64,000 nt of DNA from Neodiprion pinetum (lineage: Eukaryota > Arthropoda > Insecta > Hymenoptera > Diprionidae), in contig NC_060237.1 of assembly GCF_021155775.2 (NCBI RefSeq), positions 11,619,832 to 11,683,831 on the forward strand, written 5' to 3'. The notes under the pieces are model-generated. The model saw only the letters and a program-made list of their open reading frames with translations. It made no database searches and was not told where the DNA came from. Shown here piece by piece: positions 1-10,659 of the stretch. How positions within the stretch are numbered: position 1 is the first letter of the stretch; each line of letters starts with the position of its first letter. The position numbers and the translations under genes are program-made.

Positions 1-850
1 AGTGTCGATCAAACCGAAAGTAAAGAAACTCGATCGTTACATTTCAATAAATGTTGAAATACACAAAAAGATATATACTGGCTTCTAACCAAAAAATGGC
101 CCGACTCCCCTCGATTATACTTTATATTTTCGTACACATGATTTCACGATTTTGAAAGTAAAGAAGATACGGAGAAGAGAAGAACGGTCATCCGACTGAA
201 ATAGATTGAGAGGCTTGGAGTTTGAAGACTGGAACAGGCGTTGTTGAAGAAGTATCATTATCTAGTTGACCGCTTCTGCGCGACCAGCAGCGGCACAATT
301 TTTTTTTTTTTACATTCATTTCATAGACATTGCTTCTCACGGCGTATAACTTTTTCTTGTTACCCAACCGTGGGTCAAATTGGAACGAAAATGTAGCTTG
401 GGTATACATACCTTCAGAGGTTTGAAATTTCATTTCAGCATTTACGGTGGCCAGGAATTCGGCTTAAATAAAGGCCTCCATCGGCAGTGCCTCGCACATG
501 GTTTCGGTATAAAGTCCGAGGGGAGCACCAGGAAAATGTTGTCATTATGAAATTTTTGACGAGTAATAAACCGTAATAATGCATTCTCCACCTCCGGCCT
601 TTCCCTTCTCCCGCCGAGGGACATAGTTTCGCGATTATATTTTTACGAGATGCTTTTGCCGAAAGAAATAAAACCGCCCCGCGTCGTTGTACCTAATATG
701 CAACATCTACGTATAGAATCAAAGGTACAAAATTCCATTGAAAATCGCAATAATTACGCACGTCTACGATTGAAATTGCCGCCGGGAATTTCACTTTTCT
801 TTAAACAGCAAGTGAAATGCGGGTAAAGAGATATCCAGAAAGATATGAAT
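1..850. other. Unassigned non-coding stretch
   Basis: I see no gene here. Short open frames on the minus strand (about 188-433 and 442-624) have no recognisable domain and no convincing splice sites. A run of T lies at about 300-312. The rest is mixed, moderately AT-rich DNA. Confidence 0.5.
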
Positions 851-856
851 ATAGAA

Positions 857-890
857 TTAGAATAAGAATAAGAATAAGAATAAGAAAGAG
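857..890. repeat. (AATAAG)n microsatellite
   Basis: A purine/AT hexanucleotide tract of AATAAG units with a few imperfect copies at both ends. It makes a spurious IRIRIR frame on one strand and a serine/tyrosine-rich one on the other. Neither looks like a gene. Confidence 0.85.
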
Positions 891-1396
891 AATAATGATA
901 ATAAGAGATGGAAGACATACCACGGGCCTTATCGCCGCGCGATTTAAACGTTGTGTTCTCGGAATCTCGTCCGGTCAAGCCGTGGCATCAACGCGCTTCG
1001 AAATCACTGTGGAGTGTAATTAGGAGGGTGGAGGAGATGTAGAAGTTACAAGATGGTGTGTGCATAGGTATAGGTATACGTGTAGCCAGCGACAGGCCGA
1101 TCTGCCGCTGCTCCTGTGAAACTTTCCGAGGACTTTTTTTGTGCTCCGTACCCTGGCGAAGAAACGGTGGGTACCCGCGTTGGTCCATTCCTTAGATTAT
1201 CTTCTTATGCTTCATTTCCGTCCGTAAGCTCCGTCACCGTTGATGGTTTCTCGTCCGCTACTCGATTTGGTCTATTCTTTCGATTCGTTTTTTTCTTTCC
1301 CCTCCATCGGCTCGCTTCCCCCCCCTCCTCGATATCTCCCCGTCGCCGTGCCTCGACTTTATCCCGCGGCGTTTAGCCGGGATACCTCCGAGGCAC

Positions 1397-1425
<29 letters not shown>
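1397..1425. repeat. (CTG)n microsatellite
   Basis: Nine and two-thirds perfect CTG units. In one + frame the tract reads as poly-alanine, but the surrounding frame is low-complexity pyrimidine-rich DNA without exon boundaries, so I treat it as a simple repeat. Confidence 0.9.
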
Positions 1426-1427
<2 letters not shown>

Positions 1428-1496
1428 CGCTTATACGACGCTGTTCTTCTTTTCCCTGCTGTTCTTCTTCTGCTCACGCTGCTCACGCTGCTGACG

Positions 1497-1516
1497 ATCC
1501 TCCTCCTCCTCCTCCG
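1497..1516. repeat. (TCC)n microsatellite
   Basis: Six TCC units at the end of a pyrimidine-rich stretch (about 1270-1520) that also contains CTG and TTC-like runs. The whole block is polypyrimidine-biased on the + strand. Confidence 0.85.
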
Positions 1517-2930
1517 TCTATCCGCGTCTTCTTCGCATCGCCGCGCGCAGACGGACCAAGTTTATATTTAGTTTCCCTGGTTTAGAAAACTCTTAATGGA
1601 TTCTTAATGACTCGAGTCGCGAAGTCGTACTCTCCGAGGACTCCGAGTGAGTGGATCCGACTCCCCTATCTCGGATAAGACTGTAACAGCTGATTTATCC
1701 GATCTAATCTTTTCGTTCTCATGTTATTCCGACATTTCTCATTGTGTCAAAGTGCGAAGCCCGGCTGGCTGGCATTGAAATATAACTCACCTCGTCCAGA
1801 TATCAAGCAGATCGGCAGCTTGCCAGGTTGCAGTTTTATTTTCTCATTCGTTATTCGCCACTTTTTCTTGTCGCTCCGTCTGCCTTTCCGTCGCCGTTTT
1901 CTCTCCGACCTACACGTCGTATTCGTCTGCCCGGGTTGCATCGAGTGATCCTTATAGTTTTTGACACCATCTCAGGAACTAACTAAAATACACGTCTGTC
2001 GCGAGTGCGGTGAAAACGAAAGACGAAGAAATTTATTCCAACGCTTGAGAATCACTTTTTTCAGCCGACGACGACGGAGGCGTGTATAATAATACGGAAG
2101 AGGATAGACTATTGAGATAAGCGAGCGTCTTAACCCTTCAACGCCGGTTTTTATCCTCACATACGAGAAGCAGTTCAAAGTGTTCGTAAGTCAGGTCGGC
2201 TTGGAGTAGCTTGAAAAAGTTTCATTCGTAACCTCGATCAGTGATCGGATGCAAAATCGCAATTAACGAGTCGAAGGTTACGTTTTCCTTTCGTTGCAGC
2301 AAATTGTATGATTGATTTATAATTGAATTATTGTTGATTTTCGTTTTTCACAACGACATTATGAATTAAATAACTCAAATTGCGTATTTTGAATGATAAT
2401 ACGAATTTAGTAATTTGTGCGTATAATCATCATGCATCTAACACTAGGCTTATTATTATTACTATTATTTGTTTACCCGTTACCCGAACAATAGTTACAC
2501 TCTTGACAACGAATGTAAAATGAATTTTTACGACTTTGACAAATCTTAAAAGTCTGCTGTAGGCATACGGTAATTATTCTCAAGTCCTCGGTTGTGCGAT
2601 CAGAAACATTGAAATTTCCTCACGTCTGCATTTACGTGGGGTAAATAGGTATGATTATTCTTTTTCTCTTCTTCCGATCCGATATTCATTCGCACCATGC
2701 ATCGTGTAATTGATTAAAAGTCGACTTGTAACCAACGATACATGCCCACAGCTATTGTACCGACAAGAAGTACGGGATACGTCTTAACAACTCGTAACTT
2801 TGACGTTTCGGTTCATCGTCAGCCAAAGAGATTGGTATTATTCTCTGTGCGCATATGATAGCGCGCGTGTATTTTTATTCCTCTTGTTCTTCTCATAACG
2901 CGTTACTTATTGCTTCTTTTTCGTTTTCAT
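1517..2930. other. Unassigned non-coding stretch
   Basis: Small overlapping frames near 1721-2178 on both strands show no domain, signal peptide or codon structure that I recognise. From about 2280 the DNA becomes AT-rich and featureless. Confidence 0.5.
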
Positions 2931-2947
2931 CTTCTTCTTCTTCTTCT

Positions 2948-2982
<35 letters not shown>

Positions 2983-2991
2983 TTCCTCTTC
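2931..2991. repeat. (TTC)n/(TCC)n polypyrimidine tract
   Basis: About ten TTC units run directly into mixed CCT and TTCCTC units. It is a 60-bp polypyrimidine strand, and one of several TTC-type tracts in the window (see also 27280-27330, 29851-30021 and 57541-57592). Confidence 0.9.
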
Positions 2992-2994
2992 TCG

Positions 2995-5200
2995 TTATCA
3001 TCGTCAAGAAGTAACGAGTTAGGACCGCAGAGCAGCTCGCGGCCTTTGATTAACCGTCTTCCGTTCGTCAATCGAGAAAGATGAAGGATTGTTTATTTTT
3101 CGGTGTACACACACGCACACCTAGCACCGCGACGCGTACATATCGCGAGATCCCGTCTCACCTGATCGTGAAACTCGCGAGGATGTGACCTATGCTAATT
3201 CACATCGTCCAGTAATTACCTACCGCTAAAAATATAATCTCCGTAAGGTGCGTGGAAAGTGAAAGAAGTGTGCGTGCCTCTTGTTTACACGTACTCGTAC
3301 ATCCGCACATGTGTATCCTCGGCGCCTCTACTCGCAATATGCATACGCAGGCTGCCTAGTCACGTGTCTTAAACGCCGAGCACGTACCACTCGTAGAGCC
3401 CGGAGCTGGCTAGACGACGCATACACTCGTGGTAGCCGACAGATCCTCAATGTGACGGATTCAATTATCCGATTCGGACGAACCCGTTTGCCTCTGTGTA
3501 GATGGATACCCGCCCGCAGTGAATTCGTTACACGTACGTGTATAACCAGGTTGTAGAGGTATGTGCTCGCACCTTACCGATTCCATGTGCGTCGAACGAA
3601 CGTGCGGCTTCGCTGGGCACGATACGCACTCGCTCTGTATGCGACGGGATAGACCTACCGTTTGCCTTAATGCTTTTCATTACAGATAGACACCCTCTAC
3701 GCCATCTTCATTATTTATTCATTACGTTACGACAAACTCATATCGTGTTTTTACAACGCAGCATTGTGTGTATCGTGCACAGGCGATTTTTTTCTAATAT
3801 CCTAGCGTGATCGGAATCTATCTTCGTAATTGTCGCGCAAGGGGCGCCGGACGGGACGGGTTCGCTTTGATGTTGGATAAGAAAAAAAAATTTTTGTCTG
3901 CAATCGTTCGACCGAATAAAAATTAGAATCATAATCTTGTTGAAAATTCAGAGTGCGAAAGACGGAAGGCTGCGAGTGAAACTATAGTTTTTAGACGAAC
4001 ACGCGAATCAGGTGGGTGATCTGGAAAGTTCTGATGTCTGACGATTTTCTGGAGTAAATGTAACCGGCGAGTTGCCATAAATCAGTAAATGATAATTTCA
4101 GTGTCATTTTGTCGTGGAATTCTCATGGCGATCCATGGAAATTTACCGGTTTTGATGTAAAGTAATCACAATTTAGTTCCTTTCGTGTTCGTTCGATCAT
4201 TTCGTCCCGTGCTTCAGGCTAGAAAATGGAATTTTATGATCGATTTCTAAAAACAAGGTATAATTCGATTTCAACCAATTTCTGGAAAAAACGACGATAT
4301 CATTCGTACGTCACGAAATGAATAGTATTTGATCTTAGTTTGACTCCAACAGTTGGTGCGGTACTTGAAGAAGCCTAGGATGAAATCCGAGACCGGATGT
4401 CAATTTGACCGAATACCCTGAACTAAAAGACTCGATAGATGGTGTTCATTGCAAAAGAAAACGGAAACTAAACGTTCCGGCATTGTGCGACGGCGTGAAG
4501 TACCTACTAGTATTATCACATACCAGATGATACGATATCGGTCGTATTGCAGAGCTTGCAGTATTTTTGCGACATCCCCTCACGCAAATCAACTTGTTGA
4601 GGCATTGTTACGAAGTTTAGGAATCCTTGAAATTACAGAAAGAAAAATGAAACACAGAATTTCCCTACAGTCTGAGTAAGTCAATTATGTTCAATAATAT
4701 TATCCTATTGGTTTCACGGTTGAAATTACTAGTTGAAAAAGATCACTTAACCGAGGTAGATTTTGAATGAAACATCGAAGAAACGATAAAGTAGAGATAC
4801 AATAACGTCCGTACCCACTAGCAAAAGAAAGAGACCGTTCCGTTTATCGATCAACCGTAAAACTAAATCGCGAATACAGTAGTACCTACCCGACTAACGA
4901 TGTCGTACAATAAATTTAAAACATCGTGCTCTACGTTCGGGGATGATGTTTTCCCATGTTTATTTTTCATGTCAGGTATACATGCACCGTCCGTCTCTCT
5001 TAGATTGAAAAGTATTCCGTTCCAATACCGCGAGCGCACCGCGCGGCTCGAAAAGTCGGCGAAGCGTGATCTCGATCGGGGAGGGAAGCAGAGATCCCAG
5101 GATGCTTGTGTCGCCTACGCTGTTGTGCCGGTCGTAAAAATTTGGAGGGCATTGTGCCAACGGTTTGCGCTTGAACCCCCGAGAGACGCCCAGGCATACG
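2995..5200. other. Unassigned non-coding stretch
   Basis: Around 3100-3700 the sequence is richer in CpG and in short CA/CG runs, but frames such as 3281-3556 read as basic, low-information peptides. The block at 3900-4900 is AT-rich. A possible donor (CAG followed by GTGGGT) at about 4013 has no convincing exon attached to it. Confidence 0.45.
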
Positions 5201-5215
5201 GGTAGTCCCAAGACG

Positions 5216-5640
5216 AAATTTGACCTGTAGTTCCCAGTTACCGATTCCCGGTTACCAGTTCCCGGCAAGGAATTCCCCCGGGAAGAACCGGCACACCGGC
5301 CGGGCGTCCCTAAATTACACCCGGGTGAGTAGTGCGCGACTCTCAACGGTCCGTAGTCCCAGAGGAAGCGATGGCAGCATGGGGTTTTCCGTAGGCGCAC
5401 TCGCCGCTACTCCAGACCCCCGGTGTAAATCCAACGACGCGCGCTTTGCCATGAACACAACACCGACGGTTAATTAGTTATTTACCAGCAGGACGCGCGC
5501 TAAGCGACTCGAACACCTGACCTACGCGAGGAGGAACGCCAGGAATGAACAAACATCACGGAAAGAGGTCCTCACCTCGTTTATCAACAACACAAATTGA
5601 GTAGCCGACCTCTCCCTCTCTCCCTCTCTCTCTACTCGGG
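5216..5640. other. GC-balanced stretch with short degenerate repeats
   Basis: At about 5228-5264 there are imperfect tandem copies of a TTCCCGGTTACCAG-like unit. Overlapping open frames on both strands (about 4900-5477) may be a by-product of the GC content. A CT-rich run lies at about 5605-5632. No domain is recognisable. Confidence 0.45.
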
Positions 5641-8430
5641 ATCGAAATTACGCCCCACTAAAATGACCCAACGCTTGTATTGATCAACCTTGCGATGCCC
5701 CGTGGGCTAGCACACTCCGTACGCCAACATGGGGTTCTGCCCTCTAGGTCATTTTCAAGCACAGCGATACTGCTTTGATCAAAGCCTTCGGAAGTATCGC
5801 AGGGCTTAACAGCAATTCAAATTCAATTGGCACGTTGTACTTTCGGATCTATTGGACGTTGGTTTTTTTTTTTTTTTTTTTTTGTCTTGCTCAAATATGT
5901 GTAATGAAATTTTTACTTTCGAATACTTATCGATACTGTTCAACGTGTTCAACCCGTTTTCAGAATTCTTGTGGAAAGGTACCAGACTTTCGACCGTCGA
6001 CAGTTGGTGTTCGGAAATTGCCGGTCTTCGCAAATCAATATCATGATAGGTCGAAAGGTCTGCCGGTCGTAGAAATGAAAAATGTTTTATTCCGCAGTTT
6101 TCGATTTTTTTTTTTCAAACCGATGTTATTTTTCGAGTCGTGAAAAAAAAAGATCGAATTCTGCTTAAAATAAACAAAAAACTTTGTTTTACGATCCTGC
6201 ATCCGCAGGCTGTCGGTTGAAAAGCTGTCAAAGACCAGCGTCATATAAGGTATCGCTGAAAGGCAAGCAGCAAAGTATTTTCCAAGTATAGAAAATGATA
6301 GCGTCGAACCGACCTGGACCAAAACCAGAAACAACGTCCGGGTCTCCGGAGGGAGATAAAATTGAACGAATACCATATGGCCCTGCGGAAGCTGACTGGC
6401 CCGGGGGCATGGAAGGAAGAAAGAGGGCCTATTTTCACCCCCGCTGCTACCGCCCACCCTCTAAATTTCTTCAGACAATCAGCGCCATCCGCTTCTCGAT
6501 AAATATTGAAGCTCAAGTGGCTGCGGGGGAAACTGAGGGAGAAAAAGTACGTTAAGAAATGAATGAAAAAGAAGAAGATTAGGAGAAGGAAGAAAAGTGG
6601 GCGAGGAGAAGAAATCCAGAGTTCTACGATTATATTCGAAATGTCTCACGCGGCGACATAACTCTGGATTTATCAAGTGCGACTTCCCATTATTCACCCT
6701 AACACACCCGTTACACATGGACTGGAAACCCCATCTCTCTCGGCTTGGTTCTGTAAAACCGTGGTAGAAGTTCACAGCGGCGTAGATTAGGCAGAGATGT
6801 AAATTATCACCGACACTCAAACGTGCTGTTCTGAAATATGTCCATACACGCTAGTAGCAAGCCACTTTTGTCACTTTTTTTCACAACATGGTCACTCGAG
6901 TCAACTTTTTTTCTTTATAGCACAGCGTAATACGCCCTCGAGTTTTGTCCAAGTTACAAGTACTCGATGGTTTACGAGTATGTTGTACATTTCGTGATAA
7001 AAATTCGTTTTCATCATTTTTTTTTTTTTTTTGTCTACGCCCCGTCAGTTTATGAATACAATTTAGCTCGAAATATATTGTAAGAAAGTCTTCTATTTAT
7101 ATAGTAATACGGTATATGTTTGAAATTTCAGATTCGTTGCCACGTATCATACGTATTATACATATACTTAGGAGCTTATTCGAAAGTGACGATGACATGG
7201 CATTAATGTCTGAACCGTCAAAGATGAATAATTCCGATTTAGAAGGTCATCCTGATCGAAAGTTCGTCGATTTATGATCCTCGTTTCTTTATTTTGGAAA
7301 CTATTTTTTCAATGTCTGTATAGACTCTGATATCGAGAGGTTCTGAAAATTACTATTCTTTTGGAAAGATGTAGATTACAAATACAATCTAAATTTGAAA
7401 TTAGTTTTCGATTTTTTCCAGGAACTGCTGGATCTTTGGTGAAAAATAGCAGGTCCGACTTGCAGATGAAATGTGGCTGTAGATGAGATTTTAAAAGTAT
7501 TTGATTTTTCAGGAAATTAAATTTCGAAAGGTTGTTTGGAATCGCGATTAGATCGTACGATATCAGAATTACGTATTATAAAACACTTGAAAACGACGGC
7601 GTTAAAACATTATCTCGAAAAACAGATTATAAATTACAGCAATACGGAAAAACGATATCTTTCATTTGTGTTCGGATTCTCCCTAAAACTTTTTTCCGTT
7701 TCTAAAACGTAACCGTGACGTATTTTTATACTTTCTCGCTGAATTTCTGCCCCGGTATTTTTTTTTGCCTCGCCCATGTCATACAGCTGCAATTACAATG
7801 GGAAATATTAGATTTCCAACGGAAAAAAACGACGGTAAGATAACAATCCGGTTTTCGATTAAAATTTTTAAAAAAGAAAAAAAAATAAATAAACAAAGTC
7901 AGTAATGTGCGAATTACCCGCTACCCGTAGCCCTGCTGATAAACGCAGCTCTCCAATCGTCAAACTATCTGCACGCTCCTCACGTGTGCCACGCATTCTC
8001 ACTCTCTCATCCTCGCCTTTCCCACACGCACAAATCGTCGACGAGGTTGAGTTCGCTGTAGGTAGGCGCATACCGTTGCTGGCAGGGTAGCGGCGGCTGA
8101 GTATCTTCGGGATAAAAACGACCATTATTTTTATCTTAATCGCGGCGCGGCGCCCAGTCAACTGGCACATGCGGCGGTCACCTGGTGGCGAAAATTACCC
8201 TCTTCCTGGGGTGACTCTGACTCTCGCGTTGCGATTGCACGCTCGTGGGGTGCAGAGGTGGAGCGGAGTGGAGCGCCGGACGTTTAAGATAACCGCGACA
8301 AACAATTCCGATGCGTAAGTGCCCGGAGAGCGGGAACATGGCACCCGGTGCTCGGGCTCAAACGAGTTCCGACCATCGGGGTCTCCTGCATCAGGTAGGC
8401 TGGCAGTCTGGCAGGAAGGCGGATTGGTAC
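5641..8430. other. Unassigned non-coding stretch
   Basis: Mainly AT-rich, with long T-runs at about 5862-5883 and 7018-7032 and a TATCGATA (DREF-type) octamer at 5928-5935 that could easily occur by chance. Short frames at 6041-6555 and 6479-6820 sit on both strands in the same place and carry no recognisable protein signature. Confidence 0.45.
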
Positions 8431-8537
8431 GTGGGTATAATGTATACTTATGCACCGTCGTGTAACCCGACTCATCTCGGACCTTGGACTTTTCGACGCT
8501 GGGGATCCACTCTCCGCTCAATAGAAACAAGTTCGGA

Positions 8538-8641
8538 TGCAGTCGGTGTAGAGTTCGCGTCAATTGCGCTTCTTTATCCGCGACTATTTTCACATCGACT
8601 AGTTCCGACCGTAGAAACTTGCGCTGTCTAACAATGAAGAC
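8538..8641 (+). CDS. Candidate 5' leader plus micro first coding exon (Met-Lys-Thr...)
   Basis: An ATG at 8634 in a good context (AACA before it) is followed by only two full codons and two further bases, then a near-consensus donor (GTAAGTAG) at 8642. Very short first coding exons ending just after Met-Lys are well known in insect genes for secreted proteins, cuticle proteins in particular, where an intron interrupts the signal peptide. Upstream, GCAGTCGG at about 8539 could serve as an arthropod-type initiator, which would give a leader of about 95 bases. I could not find a matching second exon. A hydrophobic frame at about 9235-9270 is not in a compatible phase behind a convincing acceptor. 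The leader start is a guess; the ATG-plus-donor pair is what the sequence shows. Confidence 0.25.
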
Positions 8642-8649
8642 GTAAGTAG

Positions 8650-9400
8650 AACACTTTTAGCGAGTATAACTTCAGTGTTGTTCAATGGCTACCATTGACA
8701 AAGCGAACCATTCGGTATTGAATAATAGTATCCAGATTTCCCCGTAATCGAGATCACGGTCCAGAGATTAGGCATGAGATAATGGGTGATTAACCGTGAC
8801 GACAGGTATCTGGGTCCTTGGGTTTTGTGACGGGGAACCCATCTGTCAGCTATCGACTTCGGAGTAACTGAGTTAGGAAAAACGAACGATGCTCTCCCTT
8901 TGAAACCCCAACGCCCCGATACACGGTGCAAGGACTGACCCTGCCACCACCTTTCGACGTCGGTAGCATCGGCTTCGGTGCACCCTGTTCTAGCTGCCAG
9001 ATGACGCTCGTGTACCTGCATACTCACCGACACATTGTTGAGAGATCAGGTTGAGACGCGAGGACGCATGCATTTAACCGATTTGTACCTGCAAAGGTGT
9101 GTGAAAGGAGGCATATCTGTAATCGCATCATCCGCAGTTGAGGATGGTCGTTAGGCACGACCGCACTTTCGAACCCCTTGTAGATTCGTCATCGCGAAAA
9201 ACGTGGCCGACACAGGAGTTGTCTTTCTTTCTTTCTAACTTGCTGGTATTCTTTTTCCTGCTTTCGTTGGAAGTCGTCCTTCGTCATTCGCGTCATTATT
9301 TCTATATAGTCGAAACTTTTGTATAGGTTTGGTACAAACTTTCGCGACTTGATGGAATTTTCAAGAATTAAAGGCATTCTTCTTCACCCAAATATAGCAC
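8650..9400. other. Unassigned stretch with an open minus-strand frame
   Basis: An open frame of about 114 codons (9033-8689, minus) covers a GC-balanced segment, but I see no domain, good splice sites or signal peptide. The rest holds nothing I can assign. Confidence 0.4.
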
Positions 9401-9404
9401 GAGG

Positions 9405-9598
9405 TTGAAGTTAGTAACGAAACATTGGGGAAAAAATTTGATATTTTCTTAATTTATAGTGATTTTTAAGGAAACGAGATATCAAAATATGAGTGTGCTT
9501 TGTTTTATTACGGTTTAATAAATTTCAGACAGTTCCAAAATTATGAAATAACTGTTTTTTCTCGGCATGAATCGTTACGATAACGTTACTAACTTCAA
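9405..9598. mobile_element. MITE, family A, copy 1
   Basis: The ends are inverted copies of TTGAAGTTAGTAACG. The right end carries an extra segment (TTATCGTAACG) that the left end has lost, consistent with a small deletion. The interior (GAAACGAGATATCAAAATATGAG-type sequence, then a segment ending in AAATTTCAGAC) is clearly related to a second copy at 29093-29300. It has no coding capacity, so it is a non-autonomous element. The superfamily cannot be told from the ends alone, and the target duplication is not clear. Confidence 0.75.
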
Positions 9599-9603
9599 TA
9601 TGA

Positions 9604-9924
9604 TGCTATAGCTTGTTTTGCGTTGTTCAGAATTTTGCCAACTTCTTACTCGAAGCTGGTACACTACACTTGGAATTTAGAAGAATCACGGCCAATCTCG
9701 AGGACAAGATACGCAAAGCGATGGCGTCTCACGCCTCAGGCTCTCCAACTCCAATTTTAGATCCACTTAGATTTTCTGTCGCAAGTTTGTACGAATGCCG
9801 GATAAAAACCGAGCGCGCGTCCTTCGGCGCGCATTATTCAGATCCGAAAAAACGCGATACGAGTCAGCTCAGACACGGCTCGAGAATTTTTGCGCCAGAG
9901 ATTTTCCGATACCAAGAATCTTAG
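9604..9924 (+). other. Open frame after a good splice-acceptor-like site; unassigned
   Basis: A pyrimidine-rich tract ending in TTGTTCAG at 9630 is followed by about 97 open codons reading NFANFLLEAGTLHLEFRR and onward, with a mixed, protein-like composition. No domain is recognised, there is no clear donor before the stop near 9922, and there is no ATG in frame at the start. It could be a terminal exon, a decayed transposon fragment or chance. It begins right beside the family A MITE. Confidence 0.2.
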
Positions 9925-10600
9925 TCCGAGACGAAGAGTCTTTCGGTTGGGAAGAGAAAAGTAATATATACCGCGCTTTTTGTTATTCCAGGATACTCGA
10001 ATTATCATACTTTTCATCGGTCATTTCTTCACGTGAATCACATTACCTAGTTGGACAGAAAAAGTTTCCGTTTTATACGTGTAACATATGGCAAATGATT
10101 TTGGTCATCGCGATGTAATGAAATTTCCTTTGCGTTAATAACCAGGGATTCTTCTGATCGGTAAAACTTTCGAGAGTATCTTTCTCTTACTTGTACCCTT
10201 CCATTTTATTCATCTCCTCGCATGGAAATAATTGTTAATCGCAGCGATGGCTATAATTTATTTATTTCGCGTAATCGCACCGTGTGCGCATATAAACACG
10301 CACACGTTGATACGTTATTATCATTATCGTACTCCTCGTACCCGAGGCTGTCCCCATAATGTCTGGTTTTAATCTCAGCTCGGCGGCGTTGGTGCATGCA
10401 GTTACGTGATCTTGCCTGCTCGATGCTCGCCGTCGAGCGTATTTCAATTTTCGAAATCGATAAATTTCTCTGAACGCCAGGGCAATATTGAAAAACGGCC
10501 AATTAAACCACGCAGCGCACTGCAGGACTCGAAGCATGCAGCGGCGGTCTGACCGACCGTCTAGTCCGTCTGTTCGTTCGTCCGTTTATTCGTCCGCAAC
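9925..10600. other. Unassigned non-coding stretch
   Basis: I see nothing beyond short unsupported frames on the minus strand (about 10251-10537). Confidence 0.45.
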
Positions 10601-10608
10601 ATAGACTT

Positions 10609-10656
10609 GCTGCCGCTGTTGCTGCTGCTGCTGCTGCTGTTGCTGCTGTTGCTGCA
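10609..10656. repeat. (CTG)n tract with TTG interruptions (polyQ on the minus strand)
   Basis: About fifteen CTG/TTG triplets. Read on the minus strand they give CAG mixed with CAA, a run of some 13 glutamines inside an open frame (10933-10586) that continues for a few residues after the run. CAA interruptions occur in genuine polyglutamine exons, but they also arise in ageing microsatellites. No flanking domain or reliable splice site supports a gene. Confidence 0.85.
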
Positions 10657-10659
10657 AGG

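Noticed and set aside
4972..5400. 142-codon minus-strand frame
   Set aside because: A GC-balanced region with open frames on both strands; no domain, splice sites or convincing codon pattern.
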